From: UBA8401 sp041665525
Lineage (GTDB): Bacteria; Bacteroidota; Ignavibacteria; UBA10030; UBA8401
NCBI GenBank assembly: GCA_041665525.1
Contig: JBAYIS010000013.1
Coordinates: 1 to 64,000 of the forward strand
Reading direction: 5' to 3'
DNA length: 64,000 nt
Part shown: one piece after another, positions 56,894 to 64,000 of the stretch
Layout of the letters: each line of letters opens with the position of its first letter
How positions within the stretch are numbered: position 1 is the first letter of the stretch
Notes under the pieces: generated by a model
Databases searched by the model: none
The model's input: the letters and a program-made list of their open reading frames with translations, nothing else
Told to the model about the DNA's origin: nothing
Program-made: the position numbers and the translations under genes

Positions 56894-57509
56894 TATCTCC
56901 TTGGAAGCAATTATCTCATACCTTCAACAGCTTAGCCCATTCTGGGTGTATGCCGCAATTTTTTTTATTGCATATATAGAGAATCTCTTCCCGCCGTCTC
57001 CGAGTGATGTTATGATCGTCGCAGGAGGGTATCTCGTCGGAATAGGTCATATCGACTTCATCTCTGCACTTGTTATAGCAACGATAGGGAGCACCACCGG
57101 ATTTATGACGATGTATAAGATCGGTGATTGGTTTGGTTTGAAGATCATAGAAACAAGAAAAATAAAATTCCTGCCGCTTGATTCTGTCCACAAAGTGGAA
57201 ATTTGGTTTCGACATTACGGATACTGGCTGATTATCGCGAACAGATTTCTGTCCGGTACGAGAGCTGTTGTTGGTTTCTTTGCCGGAATGGCAGAAGTGA
57301 AATTCGTTCCGACTGCAATTTTGTGTTTTGTCAGCGCGCTCATTTGGAATTGGATACTTGTTTACGCAGGAACACTTTTGGGTGAGAATTGGAAAGCAAT
57401 AGGGGATTATTTAAGTACTTATAGTCAAATTGTTGCAGTATTGGTATTTATTGGCTCTGGATTCATTTTTGTTGTATGGTATAGAAGAAGAGGAAAAAAG
57501 AATGACTGA
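56862..57509 (+). CDS. DedA-family membrane protein
   Basis: About 200-215 residues with five or six membrane segments. It shows the DedA features FIAYIENLFPPSPSDVMIVAGGYL, GSTTGFMTMYKIGDWFG and NRFLSGTRAVVGFFAGMAE. DedA proteins recycle lipid carriers such as undecaprenyl phosphate or phosphatidylethanolamine across the membrane, which fits a lipid-carrier neighbourhood. The ATG at 56862 overlaps ispF by 32 nt; a TTG at 56901, just after the ispF stop, is an equally good start. Confidence 0.88.
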   Translation: MQLQLLFRKINISLEAIISYLQQLSPFWVYAAIFFIAYIENLFPPSPSDVMIVAGGYLVGIGHIDFISALVIATIGSTTGFMTMYKIGDWFGLKIIETRKIKFLPLDSVHKVEIWFRHYGYWLIIANRFLSGTRAVVGFFAGMAEVKFVPTAILCFVSALIWNWILVYAGTLLGENWKAIGDYLSTYSQIVAVLVFIGSGFIFVVWYRRRGKKND

Positions 57510-58089
57510 ATTCTTCCTCTCAGTGGACGTCTCTCTCTTTTATTTTATCAACCATACAATAACCAATCCGTTTTTGGATTGGTTGATGCCTTTCTTAACA
57601 GATCTAAATAAAAATAAGATTGTTTTATCAATTATCAGTGTTTGGGCACTTTTTGTAGTTTGGAAAGGTGGAAACAAAGGGAGAACAGCTATTGGATTAT
57701 TGATTGTCACTGTTATAATCAGTGATCAACTAAACAGTTCAATTATTAAACAATTCTTTGGTAGGATCAGGCCATGCCGTGCGCTGGAAGGTGTGCGAAT
57801 GCTGGTAGATTGCGGAGGAGGATTATCATTTCCATCATCGCATGCGACCAATAATTTTGCTGCCGCAACGATACTTTCTCACTTTTACCGTTCCCAAAAA
57901 TGGTATTGGATCTCCTTTGCTACAATCGTAGCACTCTCCAGGCCGTATGTTGGTGTGCATTATCCTTCGGACATTGTCGGCGGTGCAATCCTTGGCATTG
58001 TTATCGGAATATTGGTATCAACAGGATGGGAACAATTGCTTGGTATAGTAAAGAAAATACATTTATCTCAAACTGGTAACTTATTGTGA
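57502..58089 (+). CDS. PAP2-family membrane phosphatase
   Basis: A 195-residue protein with five or six helices and the three phosphatase motifs: KQFFGRIRP, PSSHA and SRPYVGVHYPSD. The family includes undecaprenyl pyrophosphatase and the mycobacterial candidate decaprenylphospho-phosphoribose phosphatase (Rv3807c). That activity is the missing step between the UbiA-type and DprE1-like enzymes in this region. It overlaps DedA by 8 nt. The ATG at 57502 is chosen over an in-frame upstream start inside DedA. Confidence 0.88.
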   Translation: MTEFFLSVDVSLFYFINHTITNPFLDWLMPFLTDLNKNKIVLSIISVWALFVVWKGGNKGRTAIGLLIVTVIISDQLNSSIIKQFFGRIRPCRALEGVRMLVDCGGGLSFPSSHATNNFAAATILSHFYRSQKWYWISFATIVALSRPYVGVHYPSDIVGGAILGIVIGILVSTGWEQLLGIVKKIHLSQTGNLL

Positions 58090-59714
58090 AAGAACTTTTT
58101 AACTTCGATCGTCAGAAAAAATATTTACTCCTGTTATCGCTCGCTACAGCAATTCTTTTGAGTCTTTCGTTTCCGCCGTTCCCTTTGGGTGTATTAGCGT
58201 GCGTGGGATTCGTACCTTTTCTTATTGTGACACATTCGATCGAATCATTCGGCAGATACTTCCGCTATGCGTATGGTACTTTCTTTTTATTCACAATGAT
58301 TACCTTGTATTGGGTTGGGGGATTCACACACATGAAGGATCCTTACCTAATGATTGCGGGAGTTGCTTTATACCTGTGGGAACCATTAGTTCTTACTCTA
58401 CCAGCTCTCATATTTTTTTTCATTCGAAAAAGACTTAACACAAAATATTCAACAGCGGCATTTCCGTTTGTTTGGATTACAATGGAATGGTTATATGCCT
58501 ATGGAGAGTTGGCATTTCCCTGGCTGCATATCGGGAACAGTCAAACATATCAGCTCGAAAAGATCCAATTTGCTGATGTCACCGGCGTCTATGGGATTTC
58601 ATTTTGGGTTTTAGTCATCAATGTAATTATCTACTACCTTGTAAAGGAAATACAAGCGAATGCCCGATCGAAAAAGCGGTATTTATTGTTTGTAACAGCC
58701 ATCTTGGTAATTTATATCGCTCCGAATTTCTATCATGGTTCCAACAGTATGTCAGATCCACCAAGCGGAAAAAGCATCACCATCGGAATTCTTCAACCGA
58801 ATATTGATCCCTGGACCAAATGGGAAGGTGCTAATACATTCTCATCTCGATGGAGCCAAGTTCAGCATTTTTTAGAGCTTATAGGCAAACATATCAACGA
58901 TAGTGTTGATGTTGTTGTCCTTCCTGAATCTGCGATCTTATTGAATCTTCCGTCGCAATTTCAACAAATGCAAGAATTCAGAAAAATTATTGATAGTCTG
59001 AATGTTTCTGTTATTTCAGGTTATGTAAGTGTCAAATATTACGAGCCGGAGAATGCTCCACCGACAAGTAGCACATTTAAAGGGACCAATATCCGATATG
59101 ATTCCTTTAATTCCATTATGTTTGTTGAACCGCATAATGAAAAAGTGCAAACATACAGTAAAATGAGGCTTGTACCATTTGCCGAACGAATCCCATATGC
59201 GGACAAGGTGCCATTTTTGATTGAACCACTCCGCTGGGGAGTTGGGATCAGTAATTGGGGATTATCGCATGACAGTACTGTGTTCGAAAGTTTCGTACTC
59301 AATGCTAAATTCCTTGCGATGGTGTGTTATGAATCGATCTTTCCGGAATTTGTTTCCAGCTTCGTAGATAAAGGCGCTGAATTCCTTGTGTTTACAACCA
59401 ATGACAGCTGGTGGGGAAACACTTCTGGAGCTAGACAGCATAATCAATTTGCAGTCTTAAGGGCTGTTGAGAATCGACGGTGGGTTGTTCGATGTGCAAA
59501 TGGCGGTATTTCCTCCTTTATCGATCCATTCGGGAACATGTATGATATGACCAATATGTATACTGAAGCGTACATACAACATTCCATTCAACCGATGAAG
59601 ACGAAGTCTTTTTATTCTACTCATGGAGATTGGTTTGCAAGAATTTGTTCGAGCATAACTGCTATTATTTTTTTATTTTCAATAGGTTATAGTTTTTTGC
59701 GAAAGGAATTATGA
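58086..59714 (+). CDS. lnt: Apolipoprotein N-acyltransferase
   Basis: A 542-residue inner-membrane enzyme that adds the third acyl chain to lipoproteins. N-terminal helices (about 10-215) precede a nitrilase-like domain with catalytic Glu281 (LPESAIL), Lys359 (YSKMRLVPFAERIPY) and Cys414 (MVCYESIFPE), then a C-terminal helix. It starts at GTG within GTGA at the PAP2 stop and ends in ATGA with the next gene. Confidence 0.95.
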   Translation: MKELFNFDRQKKYLLLLSLATAILLSLSFPPFPLGVLACVGFVPFLIVTHSIESFGRYFRYAYGTFFLFTMITLYWVGGFTHMKDPYLMIAGVALYLWEPLVLTLPALIFFFIRKRLNTKYSTAAFPFVWITMEWLYAYGELAFPWLHIGNSQTYQLEKIQFADVTGVYGISFWVLVINVIIYYLVKEIQANARSKKRYLLFVTAILVIYIAPNFYHGSNSMSDPPSGKSITIGILQPNIDPWTKWEGANTFSSRWSQVQHFLELIGKHINDSVDVVVLPESAILLNLPSQFQQMQEFRKIIDSLNVSVISGYVSVKYYEPENAPPTSSTFKGTNIRYDSFNSIMFVEPHNEKVQTYSKMRLVPFAERIPYADKVPFLIEPLRWGVGISNWGLSHDSTVFESFVLNAKFLAMVCYESIFPEFVSSFVDKGAEFLVFTTNDSWWGNTSGARQHNQFAVLRAVENRRWVVRCANGGISSFIDPFGNMYDMTNMYTEAYIQHSIQPMKTKSFYSTHGDWFARICSSITAIIFLFSIGYSFLRKEL

Positions 59715-60748
59715 GCGATCAAGTAATAGATTTACGGAGTGATACTGTTACAAAGCCGTCCAAAGAAATGCGCGATGCAATGGCATATGCAGAGGTCGGG
59801 GATGATGTTTTCGGCGAGGATCCGACCGTTGTGAAGCTTCAGGAAGCTGCAGCAGAAATTCTTGGTAAAGAAAAAGCATTATACGTTTCCAGCGGGTGTC
59901 TGAGCAATCAACTGGCGTTGAAAGCGCATACAGAGATGGGTGATGAAGTGATTATGGAACAGGATGCGCACATGTTCAATTATGAAACTGCCGCGCCATC
60001 CGTCATGTCTGGAGTGCAGGTGAAGACCATTGCCGGAGTCCGCGGAATGTTCAGAGCAGAAGATCTACCGCCGCATATCCGTCCGGCAGTTTACTATATG
60101 CCAAAAACAAAAGTCATTTGCGTGGAGAATACCCATAACCGCGCAGGCGGCACAATCTTTCCTTTGGAAGAGATCAAAAAGCTCTCATCATTTTGTAAAG
60201 AACAAGGAATCATTTTTCATCTGGATGGTGCACGGTTATGGAACGCATCAGTTGCAACAGGAATTCCAGTTAAGGAATGGGCAAGACATTTTGATTCCGT
60301 CTCCGTCTGTTTTTCAAAAGGACTGGGGGCGCCGGTAGGATCAGCAATTTGCGGGACAAAAGAATTCGTGTTGAAAGCGCATAAGTGGAGGAAAGTATTC
60401 GGCGGCGGCATGAGGCAATCAGGTATCATCGCAGCAGGTGCTCTGTTTGCACTGCAACATAATGTTGAACGACTGACTGAAGACCACACAAAAGCAAAAT
60501 ATTTTTCTCAGGAACTTTCCCGGATCCCTGTTTTCGATATTGATTTGGAGAGCGTTCAGACCAATATCGTTCTTGTCGACGTGAAGAAGTCCGGTAAAAC
60601 ACCACAGCAAGTAATCGACATAATGAAAGAGCACAATATTTTAATCTCCGGTGGAACTTTTACAACATTTCGCGCAGTAATGCATCTTGATGTCTCAATG
60701 GATCAAGTAAACCATTCTATTCAAAAGTTTAAACAGAATTTTTCATAG
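59711..60748 (+). CDS. ltaE: Low-specificity L-threonine aldolase
   Basis: A 345-residue PLP enzyme that cleaves threonine or allo-threonine to glycine and acetaldehyde. It shows the family start IDLRSDTVTKPSKEMRDAM, GDDVFGEDPTV, HLDGARLWNA and the PLP lysine in CFSKGLGAPVGSAI, with FGGGMRQSGIIAAG. Length and motifs are complete. Whether it prefers L-threonine or L-allo-threonine cannot be read. It is coupled to lnt by a 4-nt overlap. Confidence 0.93.
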   Translation: MSDQVIDLRSDTVTKPSKEMRDAMAYAEVGDDVFGEDPTVVKLQEAAAEILGKEKALYVSSGCLSNQLALKAHTEMGDEVIMEQDAHMFNYETAAPSVMSGVQVKTIAGVRGMFRAEDLPPHIRPAVYYMPKTKVICVENTHNRAGGTIFPLEEIKKLSSFCKEQGIIFHLDGARLWNASVATGIPVKEWARHFDSVSVCFSKGLGAPVGSAICGTKEFVLKAHKWRKVFGGGMRQSGIIAAGALFALQHNVERLTEDHTKAKYFSQELSRIPVFDIDLESVQTNIVLVDVKKSGKTPQQVIDIMKEHNILISGGTFTTFRAVMHLDVSMDQVNHSIQKFKQNFS

Positions 60749-61219
60749 GTGAAATCTGTGGAGCTTGCGAATTTTCGACATACGTATGATATCAAGGTCC
60801 GCAATTATGAAATCGATTGGCAGGGGATTGTCCATAACGGGAATTATCTTTTATATTTTGAGGTCGCACGTGTCGATTATTTCAAAACGGTTGGATTGAA
60901 AGTGGATGAACGATCCATCAACGGATCGGTCCGCGTTGTTATCGTCCGGAACGAATTGGATTATTTCAACTCTGCGACTTTTGATGATCATGTGAAGATA
61001 TACACGCGTGTCCTATCGATCAATAATTCAAGTTTCACCTGTGAAGCAATGATGATGCATAGTGAAAAACAAATTCCGATCGCAAAGAATATTGCTGTAT
61101 TAGTATGGACTGATCCAAAGACGGGAAAATCAACCCCGGTACCGGTAGAGCTTCGAAAATTAGTGGATGCGTTTGAAGAGGGTAAAGCCTCGATCCATTG
61201 GCCAAATGTGGAAATATGA
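60749..61219 (+). CDS. Hotdog-fold acyl-CoA thioesterase (YbgC/4HBT type)
   Basis: A 156-residue single hotdog domain. It carries VRNYEIDWQGIVHNGNYLLYFEVARVDYF, where the Asp-Trp-x-Gly-Ile-Val-His region replaces the usual DxDxxGHVxN active-site pattern of 4-hydroxybenzoyl-CoA thioesterases. It probably hydrolyses an acyl-CoA; the substrate is unknown. The start is GTG directly after the ltaE stop. Confidence 0.85.
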   Translation: MKSVELANFRHTYDIKVRNYEIDWQGIVHNGNYLLYFEVARVDYFKTVGLKVDERSINGSVRVVIVRNELDYFNSATFDDHVKIYTRVLSINNSSFTCEAMMMHSEKQIPIAKNIAVLVWTDPKTGKSTPVPVELRKLVDAFEEGKASIHWPNVEI

Positions 61220-61222
61220 TAT

Positions 61223-62719
61223 ATGATCTCTTTTGAAGAATTTAAATTACTTACTGCTAAAGGAAACGTTATTCCTCTCTTCGATGAGATCCTCGCCGAT
61301 ACGGAGACGCCTGTTTCTGTCTATCTTAAAGTTCGCGGAGAAAGTCCATATTCTTTCCTTTTAGAAAGTATTGACGGCGGAGAAAAAATCGGGCGGTATT
61401 CGTTCATCGGATTCAATCCTTTCAGCAACTTCGTCATCCGCGGTACAACATACGAGATTCAATCACGTCATCCGGACGTAACAGTCCTGCCGAACCTTGT
61501 AAAAGGAATTCCACATCCGGTTGATGCATTAAAAAAAATATTCTCGCATTATAAAACTGCACTGGTGGACGGACTACCGAGACTTGCCAGCGGGGCAATA
61601 GGATATTTCGGGTACGAAACAGTACAGCTGATCGAAAATATTCCTTCGGCAAAGGTCGATGAATTGAAATTGGATGATTCGCTGTTGATGTTCCTTGATA
61701 CGTTGTTCGTATTTGACAATGTGAAACGAAAACTGCTGCTCGTTTCGAATGCGTATGTTCCGGAGGGGTCCAGTGAAGAACGTATAAAGACAGAATATGA
61801 TACCGCTGCTGAAGAGATCCGAAAGATGCGCCAGATACTGAAAAAATCGGTGCCGGCTGAAATGCAGAAATCGATAGTCGGTCCGCTAGAACAAGCTGTT
61901 TCTAAAAGCGAATACGAATCGATGGTGAAACGTTCTATTGCCTATATCGTGGAAGGGGATGTCTTTCAGGTGCTGCCTTCACACCGGATGAAAAGGAAGT
62001 ATGACGGCGACCCATTTGCGATCTACAGGATGCTGAGAGTGATAAATCCATCGCCATATATGTATTATTTTTCGCTGAACGGACTTTGCATTGCAGGATC
62101 TTCACCGGAACTGCTCGTGAGAGTGGAGAACGGGATTGTTGAAACACGGCCTCTCGCCGGAACACGAAAGAGAGGGTCCACAAGCGAAGAAGACGATGAG
62201 CTTGCAAAAGAACTTCTCGCAGATCCAAAGGAGCTAGCTGAACATCTCATGCTAATCGATCTCGGCCGCAATGATATCGGCAGGATCAGCGAATACGGTA
62301 AAGTGGATGTGACCGAATATATGGTAATTGAAAAATATTCACATGTCATGCATATTGTTTCCAACGTGAAAGGGAAATTGAAAAAAGGACTTTCAGCGAT
62401 CGATGCATTTTTTTCTTGTTTCCCTGCAGGAACTCTCTCTGGTGCACCGAAAATCCGCGCTATGGAGGTCATCGCTGAATTGGAACCTGTGAAACGGGGT
62501 ATTTATGGCGGTGCGATTGGGTATCTGGACTTTTCTGGAAATCTCGATTCCTGTATAGCTATCCGGACGACGATCATCAAAGACGGATACGCATATTTTC
62601 AAGCCGGTGCCGGGGTAGTCTATGATTCCGTCCCCGAACGGGAATACCAGGAAACGCTCATTAAAATGGGTGCGGTAATACGTGCTGTAGAGGCAACAAC
62701 TTCAATTGGAAATGTATGA
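61223..62719 (+). CDS. trpE: Anthranilate synthase component I
   Basis: A 498-residue chorismate-utilising enzyme making anthranilate with TrpG. The N-terminal part has the LLES...S tryptophan-inhibition motif (FLLESIDGGEKIGRYSFIG). The catalytic half has FQVLPSHRM, NPSPYMYYF, GSSPELLVR, ETRPLAGTRKRG, LIDLGRNDIGRIS, and FPAGTLSGAPKIRAMEVI. Feedback control by Trp is therefore likely. Other trp genes are absent from the window. It overlaps trpG in ATGA. Confidence 0.95.
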   Translation: MISFEEFKLLTAKGNVIPLFDEILADTETPVSVYLKVRGESPYSFLLESIDGGEKIGRYSFIGFNPFSNFVIRGTTYEIQSRHPDVTVLPNLVKGIPHPVDALKKIFSHYKTALVDGLPRLASGAIGYFGYETVQLIENIPSAKVDELKLDDSLLMFLDTLFVFDNVKRKLLLVSNAYVPEGSSEERIKTEYDTAAEEIRKMRQILKKSVPAEMQKSIVGPLEQAVSKSEYESMVKRSIAYIVEGDVFQVLPSHRMKRKYDGDPFAIYRMLRVINPSPYMYYFSLNGLCIAGSSPELLVRVENGIVETRPLAGTRKRGSTSEEDDELAKELLADPKELAEHLMLIDLGRNDIGRISEYGKVDVTEYMVIEKYSHVMHIVSNVKGKLKKGLSAIDAFFSCFPAGTLSGAPKIRAMEVIAELEPVKRGIYGGAIGYLDFSGNLDSCIAIRTTIIKDGYAYFQAGAGVVYDSVPEREYQETLIKMGAVIRAVEATTSIGNV

Positions 62720-63285
62720 TTCTTATAATCGATAATTACGACTCGTTTACGTACAATCTCGTTCAGTACCTTGGCGAGATGAATGTGGAAGTACATATCG
62801 TCCGCAACGACAAGATAACACTGGATGAGATCAGGTCATTGTCACCGGACGGTATCGTGATTTCGCCGGGGCCATGCACGCCAAAAGAAGCGGGTGTTTC
62901 TGTTCCTTTGATCAAAGAATTCTTTTCATCAATCCCGATCCTGGGTGTCTGCCTCGGCCATCAGTCCATTGGCGAAGCGTTCGGCGGTGATGTAATCAAA
63001 GCACCGAGTGTTGTTCACGGAAAAACATCGGAAGTACTGCACAAAGGGAAAGGGATTTTTACATCAGTTCCGGACAGATTCCTGGCTGCACGATATCATT
63101 CACTGGTGATTGATCCGCGAACAATGCCCGAAGTGCTCGAAGTGACGGCAACAACGGCAGACGGTGTAGTGATGGGAGTCCAACATAAGCACTTTCCGGT
63201 ATTCGGAGTGCAATTTCATCCTGAATCGATTGCGACACAGTACGGGAAAGTGTTGTTGCAAAATTTCATTAAAAAGAATTATTAG
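62716..63285 (+). CDS. trpG: Anthranilate synthase component II (glutamine amidotransferase)
   Basis: A 189-residue class I glutaminase that feeds ammonia to TrpE. It shows IDNYDSFTYNLVQYLGE, the nucleophile Cys in GVCLGHQSIGEAFGG, and the His-Glu pair in GVQFHPESIAT. This type of subunit can also serve PabB in folate synthesis. Overlap with trpE favours tryptophan. Confidence 0.95.
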   Translation: MILIIDNYDSFTYNLVQYLGEMNVEVHIVRNDKITLDEIRSLSPDGIVISPGPCTPKEAGVSVPLIKEFFSSIPILGVCLGHQSIGEAFGGDVIKAPSVVHGKTSEVLHKGKGIFTSVPDRFLAARYHSLVIDPRTMPEVLEVTATTADGVVMGVQHKHFPVFGVQFHPESIATQYGKVLLQNFIKKNY

Positions 63286-63290
63286 ACAAT

Positions 63291-64000
63291 ATGGATAAGT
63301 CACAGATTTCAGAAATTCTAGATGAAGTTGGGACGTTGCTTGAACTGAAAGGGGAAAACCCGTTCAAGAGCAGGGCATTTCACAATGCAGCTCGTCTGCT
63401 CTCCGGTGTGACTGAGGATATTAACGTTCTGGTGGAAAGCGGTAACATCCGATCTATTAAAGGGATCGGCGAAAGCACTGCAAAGATTATTTCAGATCTT
63501 GCACTGACAGGAAAATCGCCTGATCATGAGAGTTTGAAGAAAGGATTTCCACCCGGTATTTTTGATATGATGAAGATACAGGGTTTGGGACCGAAAAAAG
63601 TGGCCTTCCTATATAAAAAGATTAAGATCTCATCTGTCGCCGATCTGGAAAAAGCTGCAAAAGCCGGGAAGCTGGAGAAACTGGAGGGCTTCGGCAAGAA
63701 AACAGAAGAGAACATCTTGTTGGGAATCGAACAACTCCGAAAACATTCCTCAAAATTTCATGTTAATGTGGCAGAACAAGCTGCACATACAATCTTTGAT
63801 GTTGTTAAATCAAACAACGGAACAATCCGTGCGGAAATTGCTGGAAGTCTTCGTCGTCGAAAGGAAACGATCGGTGATATAGATATCGTCGTCAGCGCGA
63901 AAGCAAAAGATGTAAAATCGATCATGAAATCCTTCGTTGAACATCCGAGCGTTGAACGGATCACCGGTGAAGGAGAAACGAAATCGAGTGTGGTGCTGCA
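63291..64000 (+). CDS. polX: DNA polymerase X family (PolX), cut by window end
   Basis: The frame is open from the ATG at 63291, 5 nt after trpG, to the last base, giving 236 residues. It has an 8-kDa-like helix-hairpin-helix domain (LLELKGENPFKSRAFHNAAR, IKGIGESTAKII), a second HhH (IQGLGPKKVAFLYKK, LEGFGKKTEENIL) and the start of the nucleotidyltransferase palm, GSLRRRKETIGDIDIVV with metal ligands Asp196 and Asp198. Bacterial PolX usually continues to about 570 residues with a PHP exonuclease domain, which would lie beyond the window. It fills short gaps in base excision repair. Confidence 0.93.
   Translation, partial: MDKSQISEILDEVGTLLELKGENPFKSRAFHNAARLLSGVTEDINVLVESGNIRSIKGIGESTAKIISDLALTGKSPDHESLKKGFPPGIFDMMKIQGLGPKKVAFLYKKIKISSVADLEKAAKAGKLEKLEGFGKKTEENILLGIEQLRKHSSKFHVNVAEQAAHTIFDVVKSNNGTIRAEIAGSLRRRKETIGDIDIVVSAKAKDVKSIMKSFVEHPSVERITGEGETKSSVVL

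Overview
The window reads as chromosomal DNA from a Gram-negative bacterium of the FCB group, most like Ignavibacteria or a relative in the Bacteroidota/Chlorobiota radiation. Three signs point there. Two large secreted proteins end in type IX secretion (T9SS) sorting domains, one with the NYPNPFNP signature. One promoter fits the Bacteroidota TTG-N20-TAnnTTTG consensus. A 6S RNA-like gene lies between zapA and rny. The species cannot be named from the sequence alone. Every convincing protein gene is on the + strand.

Layout. (1) 1-20680 is the 3' part of a giant surface-protein gene, whose start lies upstream of the window. It has about 20 fibronectin III modules, five LamG-like domains, 35 tandem InlB-B-like repeats, six Ig/cadherin-like repeats and a T9SS sorting domain. 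(2) 20681-21264 holds a terminator, tRNA-Val(GAC), and a broken copy of that tRNA's 3' part with a 42-nt palindrome-rich insert in its T loop. (3) 21265-23643 is a secreted dipeptidyl peptidase IV whose 5' end carries an inverted-repeat element. (4) 23754-30422 is the translation block thrS-infC-rpmI-rplT-pheS-pheT, with an AUU-initiated infC and terminator hairpins directly before thrS and pheS. (5) 30423-34756 holds a coiled-coil gene, zapA, 6S RNA, rny, coaE and an argD-like aminotransferase. (6) 34820-42972 has an outer-membrane beta-barrel protein with its own promoter and terminator, then nadB, purF and a T9SS-sorted subtilase. (7) 42976-49288 holds a CDP-alcohol phosphatidyltransferase, ftsY, a dipeptide epimerase, mutL and a methylmalonyl-CoA mutase-type large subunit. 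(8) 49299-56139 carries homologues of the mycobacterial decaprenyl-phospho-arabinose enzymes: a UbiA-type phosphoribosyltransferase, DprE1 and DprE2. An M14 peptidase, an ATP-grasp enzyme and an EamA transporter are interleaved. (9) 56139-64000 is a tightly packed run: acyP, ispF, DedA, PAP2 phosphatase, lnt, threonine aldolase, thioesterase, trpE, trpG and polX, the last cut by the window end.

How the genes may work together. The most notable system is the apparent polyprenyl-phospho-D-arabinofuranose pathway in a Gram-negative. The UbiA-type enzyme would make polyprenyl-phospho-5-phosphoribose and a phosphatase, possibly the PAP2 protein at 57502, would remove the phosphate. DprE1 and DprE2 would epimerise ribose to arabinose, and the EamA protein is a candidate lipid flippase. 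No arabinosyltransferase is visible in the window. The predicted DprE1 has Ala at the position of the inhibitor-reactive Cys of the mycobacterial enzyme. The remaining genes are mostly housekeeping, packed with short overlaps that suggest translational coupling.
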